Positions 1 through 6,546 of a DNA stretch of 7,897 nucleotides are shown here, one piece after another. Position numbers and translations under genes: made by a program. The notes below the pieces were generated by a model. That model was given only the letters and a program-made list of their open reading frames with translations, was not told the DNA's origin and did no database searches. The DNA is from Chloroflexia bacterium (GTDB lineage: Bacteria; Chloroflexota; Chloroflexia; QHBQ01; JADMIH01), in NCBI GenBank assembly GCA_025927935.1, contig JAICKM010000306.1:1-7897 (forward strand). Direction: 5' to 3'. Within the stretch, counting starts at the first letter, position 1, and each line of letters begins with the position of its first letter.

Positions 1-2
1 CG

Positions 3-1406
3 CTGGCCGGAGTGATCTACGAAGACAGCGCACACAACGTGAACCTGTGGGTGCCCGGCGAATCCACGCCTCGCCGGTTGCTGCCGCCGCCTACCGGCAG
101 TCGCCAATTGCTAAGCGTGGCCTCCGACGGCAGCGCCCTGGCCTATCTGGAGGCCGCGCCCGCGCCCACGCCGGACGCCGCGGGCGGGCCACCCGACTAC
201 GCATTGCGCGTCTGGCGCAGCGGCAGCGCGCCGCGCACCGTGCCGCTGCCGCCAGGGGCCACCGCGAGCCTCGATGTGCAGTTTGCCGCGGGCGGCCTGC
301 TGACGATCTTGCAGCATCCCACTGCCCGCCGCCCCGGCCCGCTCTATATCTACGATCCCGACGCCGGGCGCCTGCGCCTGGTGGCCGCCGCCCTCGACTC
401 CTTTGCCGTATCGCCCGGCCTGGTCGCCTACTCGGCGCCGCTCAGTGATACGACCCAGGGCGCGCTCAACCCAACGCGTGCCGTCTCCGTGGTCGCGCCC
501 GCGGGTAGCGCCCCGCCCGCGCCCGTCGCGCAGTTGCGCATCAGCACCCAGGCGCCGCACCCGGTGGAGTTCTATTACGAACCGGCCCATAATGCCTTCT
601 TCTACAGCGCCGCCCGTCCTGCCGGCACGCAGGGCAACAATAGCGAGATCCGCCTGGGCATGTTCCTGGCCGCCGCCCCCGCCAGGGTGAGTGACCTGCC
701 CTTGCAGACCAACGACAACTCCGTGCTCGAACTGAGCGCCACCGGGCGCTATCTCCTCTACGGCGGGTCATTGCAGCAAGTGGCGCCGGGCCGTACCGCC
801 CGGCCCGGCAGCGGGCAGGCCCGGCTGGCCGCCCTCGATTGGTCCCCCGCCGGCCTCGCCATCCGGGCCGACACGCCGGTGGAGCCGCCCGGCTTCCGCC
901 TCACCAGCGTCACCTTCGTGCGCGGGCGCGACTTGCTGGCGATCAGCGCGCGCCGCCTCGTCACGCGCGACCTCAACGGCCTGAGCGTGCCCGATACCGG
1001 GGCCCCGGTCTTCCTGCTCTATGACCCGGCCAGTACTCGCCTGGAAACCGTGCTCGACAACGCCGCGGCCATCCTGCTGCAAGCCATCGATTCGCGCCGC
1101 CTGTTGCTCGCCGTGAACGCGGCCAACAACGGCTTGCAGAGCCTCGGTCCCGCCACCCTCGTGCTGGCCGAGCGCGTGGGCGGGGGCTGGACGGCGCACA
1201 CCCTGGGCGCCTCCTTCCCGGTGGGGACCATTATCGAGTTCGCCGGTCTGCTGCCTGGCGGCAAGGCGGCGCTGATCTACGCCACGGGCAGCGCGCCGAC
1301 GGGGCCGCGTACCGCCTTCTATACCGTCCCGCTGGACGGCAGCGCCCGCACTCTGGCCTTTGCCCTGCCCGACGACGCCTTCTACGTCCCGGTCACGGTC
1401 CCCTGA
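3..1406 (+). CDS. Beta-propeller-like (WD40/TolB-type) protein, 5' end missing
   Basis: The reading frame is open from base 3 and ends at a TGA at 1404-1406. A GTG at 12 could be called as the start, but no ribosome site precedes it, no signal peptide follows it, and the frame continues to the left edge, so I read this as a C-terminal fragment of about 467 residues. It shows repeated blade-like phrases in which a beta-strand names a formatted value: NLWVPGES near the start, LRVWRSG, LYIYDPDAGRLRLV, VFLLYDPASTRLETV and, at the end, FYTVPLDGSARTLAF. Such spaced repeats suggest a beta-propeller of the WD40/TolB kind, often secreted or membrane-anchored. No catalytic motif is visible and no specific function can be assigned. 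Its stop lies 10 bp from the stop of the convergent PRC-barrel gene, so there is no room for a separate terminator. Confidence 0.75.
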   Translation: MAGVIYEDSAHNVNLWVPGESTPRRLLPPPTGSRQLLSVASDGSALAYLEAAPAPTPDAAGGPPDYALRVWRSGSAPRTVPLPPGATASLDVQFAAGGLLTILQHPTARRPGPLYIYDPDAGRLRLVAAALDSFAVSPGLVAYSAPLSDTTQGALNPTRAVSVVAPAGSAPPAPVAQLRISTQAPHPVEFYYEPAHNAFFYSAARPAGTQGNNSEIRLGMFLAAAPARVSDLPLQTNDNSVLELSATGRYLLYGGSLQQVAPGRTARPGSGQARLAALDWSPAGLAIRADTPVEPPGFRLTSVTFVRGRDLLAISARRLVTRDLNGLSVPDTGAPVFLLYDPASTRLETVLDNAAAILLQAIDSRRLLLAVNAANNGLQSLGPATLVLAERVGGGWTAHTLGASFPVGTIIEFAGLLPGGKAALIYATGSAPTGPRTAFYTVPLDGSARTLAFALPDDAFYVPVTVP

Positions 1407-1416
1407 GTGCGCCGGG

Positions 1417-1761
1417 TTAGTTGTGCGGCGCCGCCTCCTCCGGGACGAAGACACGTAATTGATCGCGCCGGCACCGCAGGCGGGGATGGTCCGGGTCGCT
1501 GAGGTCGATCTGGTCCCAGCGCACACGGTAGCCGTGGGGCGCGTCCCGGTGGCCGAACAGCGGCGCGATGACGTGACTCAGCCGCCCGGCGGACAGCCGG
1601 CTCACGACGGCGCCCGCCCCGATCAGAAACTCGTGGACCACCCACTCCTCGCCCTCCTGTCGGGCGTGTACTTCCTCGATCCGCCCCACTGGGTCGCCCG
1701 TGATGCCTCGCACCGTCTTGCTGAGCAACAACTCCAGGTGAAGTTCCCTGTTTGCCATCAT
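1417..1761 (-). CDS. PRC-barrel domain protein (second of a pair)
   Basis: A small soluble protein of 114 residues (113 if the second Met is used). The N-terminal half has the PRC-barrel pattern: a strand-forming LLLSKTVRG, then a turn and GDPVGRIEEV (about residues 22-31), then WVVHEFLIG (40-48). A second strand group, YRVRWDQIDL, follows at about 78-87. PRC-barrel domains bind RNA or protein partners and occur in RimM, photosynthetic reaction centre H subunits and many small bacterial proteins; they are not enzymes. The gene overlaps the upstream PRC-barrel gene in an ATGATG arrangement. A GGAGG at 1769-1765 sits 3 nt before the first ATG and 6 nt before the second (1758), so the second is slightly favoured by spacing. 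It is the last gene of the transporter operon. Family call is good; role is unknown. Confidence 0.8.
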   Translation of the reverse strand: MMANRELHLELLLSKTVRGITGDPVGRIEEVHARQEGEEWVVHEFLIGAGAVVSRLSAGRLSHVIAPLFGHRDAPHGYRVRWDQIDLSDPDHPRLRCRRDQLRVFVPEEAAPHN

Positions 1762-2117
1762 GCCCCTCCAGGGATGCGCCGGATGATATGGTCGCTGAGC
1801 CAGTTCTCCCAGGCCGGCGTCGTCGTCATCGCGGCATCGCGGTCCAGCTTGACATTAATGCCGATCTCCTGAATCGCGACCCAGGGGATCTTGCTAGGTT
1901 CCGTCCGGATCTTGTCCCAGCGGCGCAGCCGGGCCGTGACCCAGGCCCCGAACCGGGGATGCAACCGCGCCGCGACCGTGCTCGGTCCAACCTCGATGCG
2001 CAGCAGCCGCGGCGGCAAGCCGTCGCGCAACTCGACGACGATGCCGTCCACTTTGCCAATCTTGCGGTCCTTGCGGTCCACCAGTTGATTATCGAGCACA
2101 TCCTTAATCAGATCCAT
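1758..2117 (-). CDS. PRC-barrel domain protein (first of a pair)
   Basis: A 119-residue soluble protein. The opening, DNQLVDRKDRKIGKVDGIVV (about residues 9-28), is the typical start of a PRC-barrel, with the Gly-Lys-Val-Asp turn between two strands. It is followed by a Pro-rich turn and strand RLLRIEVG (37-44), and by KIPWVAIQEI (76-85), which closes the barrel. The C-terminal ENWLSDHIIRRIPGG (104-118) forms an amphipathic tail that I associate with PRC-barrel proteins near transporters. The start ATG lies 1 nt after the transporter stop (TAAgATG), with a purine-rich GGGGGGAAG inside the end of the transporter gene. It shares only the fold with its downstream partner: the two sequences differ clearly, so they are not a recent duplication. 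A role as a cytoplasmic accessory or regulator of the transporter is inferred from position only. Confidence 0.85.
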   Translation of the reverse strand: MDLIKDVLDNQLVDRKDRKIGKVDGIVVELRDGLPPRLLRIEVGPSTVAARLHPRFGAWVTARLRRWDKIRTEPSKIPWVAIQEIGINVKLDRDAAMTTTPAWENWLSDHIIRRIPGGA

Positions 2118-2118
2118 C

Positions 2119-3336
2119 TTAGCTTCCCCCCAGAATCTCCAATGGGATGGAAATAATCGCCAGCACGAACGTCAGCACGATGACGAATACGACGACGCTG
2201 TTGGAAATCCACCCGTTGCGATAGTCGCCCAGGTAGCGTTTATCGTTCATCAAGATGAGTAACGGGATCACCACGATGGGCAACATTGTGGCAATCAGCG
2301 CCATGGTGAACAACGTCAGTTGCAGCGGGTCGATCCCGGCAACCATCAGCAGGGCCGCCAGGAAGATATTGCAGGTGTAGACCAGGCTGAACCGCGCGTC
2401 TTCGCCCGGTTTCTGGCTCTCGCCCCAGTTCCAGCCGAACCCCTGGGCCGTCAAGTACGCTGTGCTGAGCGAAACCTCCAGGCAGGCGCCGAAGCAGGCA
2501 ATGAAGAGGGCGGCAATGAAGAGGGCGAAGCCCCAACTGCCGAAGGGGGCCACAAGCGCCAGCACGGCCTGTTCGTAGCTGTCCACCTGGATACCAAGGG
2601 GAAAGAGCACCGCGCCCGATACAATCAGCACCGCGATGGAAACCATCCCGCCAAAGCCCATACCCAGGGCCGCGATCAGGCGGTTAGAGGTAATGTAGCT
2701 CTTGTCCCATTTATCTTCAACGGCCCCCGCGGAGTAAAAGTAGAGCAGAAACGGGCTAATCACCGCGCCGATAATACTGATTGTAAGAAAGAGATAGTGC
2801 GCCGTATCGTGACGGGGCAGGCTCGGTACCAGCCCGGCGCCCAGGGCGCTCAAGGATGGATGCACGGCGAACACGCCGGCCACAAACACCAGGGTCACCA
2901 ACCCCAGGCTTGCGACGCCGTTCTCGATGAGGCCGAAGGTCCCGCGCCAGAGCAACAGCCAGACGGCCAGCGCCACAGGTAAGGCCCACCAGCGAAAGCC
3001 GATGCCGGTCGCCAACTGGAGCGCAATGCTGACCCCGCCGATCTCGGATGCCAGCAGCAAGAAATCGACGATGTATTCGACCACGAAGGGCACAACGAAG
3101 AATTTGGCCCCGAAGCGTTCGCGCAGAGCATCGCCCAGCGTGTGTTGGCTGATCGCTCCCAGGCGCCCGCTCATCTCCACCAGAAAGGCGACACAGATCG
3201 TGCCCAGCAGGATGGCCCAGAGCAGGGCAAAGCCAAAGCCTGCTCCGGCCTGCGCTGAGGTGGCGATAGAGCCGACGTCGAGGAACCCACCGATGCTGGT
3301 GACGATACCCAGGGCGATACTGAGGATCTTTTTCAT
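2119..3336 (-). CDS. Divergent NRAMP/SLC11-family divalent metal transporter (NRMT-like)
   Basis: A 405-residue integral membrane protein with about eleven hydrophobic helices, the normal length and layout for NRAMP. TM1 carries LDVGSIATSAQAGAGFG (residues 19-35), matching the family's DPGN...QAGAQFG block. The TM1 metal-ligand Asp is kept (D20), but the usual Asn is Ser (S23). TM6 reads GAVISPF (190-196), where canonical transporters have a Met-Pro-His core, so Met is replaced by S194 and His by F196. In TM3, LASEIGG (95-101) keeps the Glu (E98) but has Leu where the proton-pathway Asp normally lies. Loss of the sulphur ligand and of proton-relay residues resembles the NRAMP-related magnesium transporters, so Mg2+ or another hard divalent ion is more likely than Mn/Fe; this is inference. 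The start ATG overlaps the upstream lipoprotein stop (ATGA), and the stop is 1 nt before a PRC-barrel gene. TM8 contains a perfect 15-bp duplication. Confidence 0.88.
   Translation of the reverse strand: MKKILSIALGIVTSIGGFLDVGSIATSAQAGAGFGFALLWAILLGTICVAFLVEMSGRLGAISQHTLGDALRERFGAKFFVVPFVVEYIVDFLLLASEIGGVSIALQLATGIGFRWWALPVALAVWLLLWRGTFGLIENGVASLGLVTLVFVAGVFAVHPSLSALGAGLVPSLPRHDTAHYLFLTISIIGAVISPFLLYFYSAGAVEDKWDKSYITSNRLIAALGMGFGGMVSIAVLIVSGAVLFPLGIQVDSYEQAVLALVAPFGSWGFALFIAALFIACFGACLEVSLSTAYLTAQGFGWNWGESQKPGEDARFSLVYTCNIFLAALLMVAGIDPLQLTLFTMALIATMLPIVVIPLLILMNDKRYLGDYRNGWISNSVVVFVIVLTFVLAIISIPLEILGGS
2497..2526. repeat. Perfect 15-bp tandem duplication inside the transporter gene
   Basis: The unit GGCAATGAAGAGGGC occurs twice head to tail with no mismatch (2497-2511 and 2512-2526). 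On the coding (-) strand it gives ALFIA-ALFIA, residues 271-280 of the NRAMP-like protein, within a predicted membrane helix. The reading frame is preserved. Confidence 0.9.
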
Positions 3337-3752
3337 TGCCCGCTCTCAGCGCGATCCAGTAGCCGCTGGAAGGCGTTTTCCTCCGTCGCGATCTGTTGGA
3401 GCGGCCCGGCCAGCGCGCCGCGGTCGCCCTGCTCAACTGCGGTGTTCATCTGGGCGATGGCTGTCTGCACCCGCTGCAACCGCTCAGCCAGCGAGGGGTC
3501 CCCCGCGATGGGCGGCAATTGCGCCACTTTCGGTTGTTCCGAGTCCAATTGCTCCGCCGCGTACTGTAGGGTGCGCGTGGTGTAGACCTGCGGCACTGTC
3601 CCTTGCCGCCACGAGTCGGCGGCCAGGTGCACGGTGGCGGTCCAGGACAGCAGAGTCTGGATCTCTTTGGCTTGCTCGCTAGTGGGTGACTGGTTCCCGC
3701 ACGCCGCTAGGGCGCCCAGTAGTGCGGTGAGCACGATGATGCGCCAGGTCAT
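3333..3752 (-). CDS. Small helical lipoprotein, first gene of the transporter operon
   Basis: I set the start at 3752 (139 residues) rather than at an in-frame ATG 33 nt upstream, because an AAAGGAG lies at 3770-3764, 11 nt before it, and because the protein then begins with a clean signal: MTWR, a hydrophobic stretch, and lipobox LAAC with the lipidated Cys at residue 18. The mature part (about 120 residues) is rich in Ala, Gln, Glu and Leu. It looks fully alpha-helical, with a conserved-looking WTATVHLAADSWRQGTVP segment and a coiled-coil-like tail. I do not recognise a family. It would sit outside the cytoplasmic membrane, held by its lipid. The stop overlaps the transporter start (ATGA), so the two are translationally coupled; a role as an extracytoplasmic partner of the transporter is a positional inference. 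Confidence 0.82.
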   Translation of the reverse strand: MTWRIIVLTALLGALAACGNQSPTSEQAKEIQTLLSWTATVHLAADSWRQGTVPQVYTTRTLQYAAEQLDSEQPKVAQLPPIAGDPSLAERLQRVQTAIAQMNTAVEQGDRGALAGPLQQIATEENAFQRLLDRAESGQ

Positions 3753-3760
3753 GCTCGGTG

Positions 3761-3770
3761 GGTCTCCTTT
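3761..3770 (-). promoter_or_regulatory. Shine-Dalgarno site fixing the lipoprotein start
   Basis: Read on the minus strand this is AAAGGAGACC, a near-perfect ribosome binding site 11 nt upstream of the ATG at 3752. It rules against the longer reading that would begin at 3785, which would place this site inside the coding region. Confidence 0.8.
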
Positions 3771-3793
3771 GGGCCGCGGTTCCATAAGGGTAG

Positions 3794-3820
3794 AACAGAC
3801 CCGGCCCCCGAAATGTGACA
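3794..3820 (-). promoter_or_regulatory. Possible ECF (ECF41-like) promoter for the transporter operon
   Basis: On the minus strand TGTCACA (3820-3814) is followed after 16 nt by TGTT (3797-3794). The ECF41 group of sigma factors is known to use TGTCACA, a spacer near 16 nt, then CGTC. The -35-like half matches fully, the -10-like half only 2 of 4. The position is suitable: transcription would begin about 35 nt before the lipoprotein ATG at 3752. No sigma-factor gene is in the window. I find no convincing housekeeping -35/-10 pair in this gap. Confidence 0.35.
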
Positions 3821-3857
3821 GGGGGATCGGGGCAGTATGGGGAGAGGTACGGGGCAG

Positions 3858-3878
3858 GCGCGGGCGCGCGGCCCGTGC
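3858..3878. other. GC-rich hairpin between the unknown membrane gene and the transporter operon
   Basis: CGGGC (3861-3865) pairs with GCCCG (3871-3875) across a 5-nt loop, extendable by two more pairs across one mismatch or wobble. It lies downstream of the gene ending at 3915 and could reduce read-through, but no T-run follows on the minus strand, so it is not a standard intrinsic terminator. Confidence 0.3.
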
Positions 3879-3914
3879 GCTCAGGTGGGCAGGCAGGGGC
3901 TTATCGCCCTGTAT

Positions 3915-4952
3915 CTATTTGCTGGGCAGCCAGGGCGGGAAGAAGATAAACAGGATCAGCAGGGCCATGACGCCGAGCGTGACCAGCGACGCGCAGCCCA
4001 TCGTCGCTACGGGATCAGCGCGTTGCTCCGTCCGCTTGAGCGAGATGAACCCCAGCGGCTCCGGGATGATCGGCAGGCTATATTCGGCCTGGTATTCGAC
4101 ATCGGGCAAGAAGGCTTCATTACGCAGGTAGGGCACGATCTCCCGCAGGCGCGTGCGGATGTAGGCGATGTTCCCTTGCGTCAGGTAGCACGTAGGCCAG
4201 ATCGGGCCTTTCTGTAGCTGCCCGGCCAGGGTACGGAAAGCCTGTACCTGGCTGCGATACTGCGACGATGCTTCATCATCGATGGTTGACCAGGCCACGA
4301 TCTGGAGGTCCACCTCCGGGTCGCGTTCGTGCAGGCAATCCTGGATCTGGTTCAGCAAATACTCGAAGATCGTGTTGCTGATGCCCCGCTTCGTGGCTTC
4401 GAACCGGGCTTCGGCGCCGTCGATCACCATCTCCCCCAGTTTCCCGGCTTCGTCTGCCACCGGGATTCGAATCGGCTCATCCGGCTTATCTTCGGCTTCC
4501 AGGGCGATGTTGAAATAGGCTTTGCTGACCTCTTTCTTGGAAGATTTCAGCGCTGCCTGCTTGCGTTCCTCGATCTTGCGCTGCCCCGGCGGCAAGCCCG
4601 TCTGCTCTTCCTTGCCGGGGTCCTGCTTGCTCTTCCCGTTTTGCCTGGGCGTCTCGCCGCCGCCGCCCCACGGCAGGTTGTAAAACAGCATCTTGCATGC
4701 GCCGATCACCCCGCCAAAGGTGGTCACCACGAGGTAGCTGAACAGGACGATGATGATCGCCAGGGTCAGCGTTTCCATATTGCTGCGCTGCGCCACGGTG
4801 ATAAAGAGCTTGTAGTACCAGATGATAATCACAATGCTGATGATCGCCGTCACGTTCAGCAGTACATAAATGCCGGCCATCATATTGACCCGGCGGCGGT
4901 ATTGGTGCTCGGTTTGCGAAATCTTGCGGACCAGGTCTTCGGTCAGACTCAC
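3915..4952 (-). CDS. Unrecognised membrane protein with three predicted transmembrane segments
   Basis: I do not recognise this 345-residue protein. It starts at a GTG (4952), supported by GGAG at 4966-4963 with 10 nt spacing. A charged N-terminus rich in Gln/Arg (residues 1-22) precedes two hydrophobic helices at about 27-46 and 62-90. A low-complexity hydrophilic linker rich in Gly, Lys, Glu and Gln follows (96-140), then a soluble alpha/beta domain of roughly 170 residues (145-312), and finally a third helix at about 317-338 close to the C-terminus. Inside the soluble domain are FEYLLNQIQDCL (196-207), VDLQIVAWSTIDDEAS (214-229) and IPEPLGFISLKR (296-307). No catalytic or nucleotide-binding motif is visible. 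With an even number of helices before it, the soluble domain should lie on the same side as the N-terminus, probably the cytoplasm. It is followed after 162 nt by the transporter operon on the same strand. Confidence 0.75.
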   Translation of the reverse strand: MSLTEDLVRKISQTEHQYRRRVNMMAGIYVLLNVTAIISIVIIIWYYKLFITVAQRSNMETLTLAIIIVLFSYLVVTTFGGVIGACKMLFYNLPWGGGGETPRQNGKSKQDPGKEEQTGLPPGQRKIEERKQAALKSSKKEVSKAYFNIALEAEDKPDEPIRIPVADEAGKLGEMVIDGAEARFEATKRGISNTIFEYLLNQIQDCLHERDPEVDLQIVAWSTIDDEASSQYRSQVQAFRTLAGQLQKGPIWPTCYLTQGNIAYIRTRLREIVPYLRNEAFLPDVEYQAEYSLPIIPEPLGFISLKRTEQRADPVATMGCASLVTLGVMALLILFIFFPPWLPSK

Positions 4953-5114
4953 GGGCGTGGTGCTCCATTATGCAGAAAGATAAATCGAATCGAGTGTGCT
5001 ACTTCGTGCGTTGAAACGATATGACCGCATATGTTGTGACTATATGACAGCGCACGCCTCCTTCCGGCGCCGCGTTATAGCGGATAGCTTGATACCAAGG
5101 AGCATACATCCCTT
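4953..5114. promoter_or_regulatory. Divergent intergenic region with a direct repeat
   Basis: This 162-bp AT-richer gap separates two divergent genes and must hold both promoters. ATATGAC occurs at 5019-5025 and again at 5042-5048, 23 bp apart, with a related GTTGTGAC between them (5033-5040) and the palindrome CATATG at 5028-5033. TTGAAA (5011-5016) could be a -35 element, but no well-spaced -10 follows it. An AAGGAG (5097-5102) sits 12 nt before the ATG at 5115 and serves the plus-strand gene. Exact promoters cannot be assigned. Confidence 0.4.
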
Positions 5115-5498
5115 ATGAAGTGGTTCTCGCGATTATCCGCATCCGCCCGCCCGCAGGTGGCGATGGTTCTACTCTCCCTGGCGCTGCCGCTGCTGCTGAC
5201 CGGGTGCCTGGGTCCCAAACCTATCGTGGCTGGCGTGACCCAGCAACCGCCCGCCGCGACCGACCAGCCCTACCGCATCCAGGTGCTTGTGCGTAACGAC
5301 GGGCCGGGGTCGGGGCAGGTCCAGGTCTCGGTGCGCTTTGTGGACAAGCAGACGCAACGCATCATCCTGGCGGATGACCAGGAGGTGCAGTTGGAACACC
5401 AGGAACAAAGCGTCAACTTTGAGCTAACCCTGCCGCCCACCGCGCCCCCGCTCGATCAACTTGACGTGCAGGTGGATACCGAATATCCCATCGAATAA
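5115..5498 (+). CDS. Small lipoprotein with a probable Ig-like/CARDB-type beta domain
   Basis: A 127-residue lipoprotein. The N-terminus is basic (MKWFSRLSASARPQ), then comes a hydrophobic stretch from about residue 15, ending in lipobox LLTGC with the lipid-anchored Cys at 31. The mature domain of about 95 residues is almost all beta: PYRIQVLVRNDGPGSGQVQV (52-71) followed by VRFVDKQTQRIIL, VQLEHQEQSVNFELTLPP and LDVQVDTEYPIE. The phrase 'VLVRNDGPGSGQVQVSV' is typical of CARDB/BACON-style Ig folds used for adhesion or as spacers on the outer face of the cell. An AAGGAG 12 nt upstream supports the start. It stands alone: its upstream neighbour is divergent and its stop is only 7 bp from the stop of the convergent EamA gene. 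Lipoprotein call is firm; the fold is a judgement from pattern. Confidence 0.82.
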   Translation: MKWFSRLSASARPQVAMVLLSLALPLLLTGCLGPKPIVAGVTQQPPAATDQPYRIQVLVRNDGPGSGQVQVSVRFVDKQTQRIILADDQEVQLEHQEQSVNFELTLPPTAPPLDQLDVQVDTEYPIE

Positions 5499-5505
5499 CC
5501 CGCGG

Positions 5506-6501
5506 TTACGGCTCGGTTAGCGGCGCCCGCGTGACCCGCCGGGCCGCTCTGCTTTGCAGCAGCCCCACCGCCAGCAAAATGAGCGCGGCCCCGGCCACTT
5601 CCGGCCCGCTCAACGGCTCATGCAGCACGGCGAAGGCCAGGATGCCCGCCACCACCGGCTCCAGCGTGGCGATGATGCTGGCGACCCCGGCGTCCAGGTG
5701 GCGCAGGCTGATCGTGTACGCGGCCACCGGGGCCAGCGTCTGCACCGTGCCCAGCATGAGCAAGATGGCCCACGACTCCGGGTGCGCGCCCGGCGCCCCT
5801 AGCTCGGCGGGGGATAGCAGCCCCAGCAGCCCCAGGCAGCCGATACCCAGCGTATAGAAGAGCAGCGTCGCCAGCGGCAGACGCCGCTGGTGTGCCAGCT
5901 TGCCGAAGATGCTATACAGCGCATACGTCGCCGCCGAGAGCACCCCGCAGCCGATGCCCAGCACATTGCCGCTTAGATGCGCCGGGTCATAAGCGCCGGA
6001 AACCAGGATGACCCCGACGAACGTCAGCGCCAGCGCCCCCAGCTTCAACCCCGTCAGCGACTCGCCCAGGAAGCGCCAGGCCAGCAGCGCCACAATCGCC
6101 GGAGCCGTGTAGAGCAGCACCACCGCCGTCGTCACTCCCACCAGCACAATGGCATAGATATAGGCCACATAGAACACCGTCACGCCCAGCAGCCCGTACC
6201 CGCCGACCAGTAGCCAGTCGGCCCGCCGCACGCGCAACAGATCTCGCCGCCGCAGCGCCATCCAGAGACCAAGCGCCGCCGCCCCGAAGAACGCCCGGTA
6301 GAACACGACCGTGAGCGGCGTCAGCCCATAATTGTCGATGGTCAGCGTATACACGGTCCCCAGCGTGCCCCAGAGCGCCGCCGCCAGCAACACCAACCCC
6401 ACGCCCAGCAAAGGCCGCCGCGCCTCCACAGCCGCGGGCCGCACGCGCGCCGCCCCGCTTCCGCCCGCCAGCGTCTGACCACCCATCACATCGTCTTCCA
6501 T
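5506..6501 (-). CDS. EamA/DMT-superfamily transporter (drug/metabolite exporter)
   Basis: A membrane protein of 331 residues with ten predicted helices in two tandem EamA domains, at about residues 32-169 and 181-316. Family marks include ALWGTLGTVYTL in TM1, FYRAFFGAAALG at the second helix, YTAPAIVALLAWRFLGE at the end of the first repeat, and the matching LEPVVAGILAFAVLHEPLSG in the second. Members export amino acids, nucleosides or other metabolites; the substrate cannot be told from sequence. I chose the ATG at 6501 over an in-frame ATG at 6534 because AGGA at 6512-6509 lies 7 nt upstream of it, while nothing suitable precedes 6534. The N-terminus has a Gly/Ala-rich stretch of about 30 residues before the first helix. 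It is convergent with the lipoprotein gene to its left and divergent from the L,D-transpeptidase gene. Confidence 0.9.
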   Translation of the reverse strand: MEDDVMGGQTLAGGSGAARVRPAAVEARRPLLGVGLVLLAAALWGTLGTVYTLTIDNYGLTPLTVVFYRAFFGAAALGLWMALRRRDLLRVRRADWLLVGGYGLLGVTVFYVAYIYAIVLVGVTTAVVLLYTAPAIVALLAWRFLGESLTGLKLGALALTFVGVILVSGAYDPAHLSGNVLGIGCGVLSAATYALYSIFGKLAHQRRLPLATLLFYTLGIGCLGLLGLLSPAELGAPGAHPESWAILLMLGTVQTLAPVAAYTISLRHLDAGVASIIATLEPVVAGILAFAVLHEPLSGPEVAGAALILLAVGLLQSRAARRVTRAPLTEP

Positions 6502-6546
6502 CGCCCTATCCTGGATTATGCCTGCACTTCGCATTGGTTGGAGAGT

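Noticed and set aside
768..1526. 252-codon minus-strand frame opposite the propeller-like gene
   Set aside because: Antisense shadow of a GC-rich coding region; Arg/Gly/Gln-rich with no domain, and it crosses the end of the PRC-barrel gene.
1417..2117. Recent tandem duplication of a PRC-barrel gene
   Set aside because: The two proteins share the fold pattern but little sequence, with different C-terminal tails; at most an old duplication.
2320..2982. 220-codon plus-strand frame opposite the NRAMP-like gene
   Set aside because: Highly charged Gln/Glu/His-rich antisense of a membrane protein; the minus strand has the NRAMP signatures.
3858..3878. Intrinsic terminator after the unknown membrane gene
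   Set aside because: A hairpin is present but has a mismatch and no T-run on the minus strand, so it is listed only as a hairpin.
4329..5024. 231-codon plus-strand frame opposite the unknown membrane protein
   Set aside because: The minus strand gives coherent membrane helices, a good RBS and start; the plus frame is a His/Asp/Arg-rich shadow covering the divergent promoter gap.
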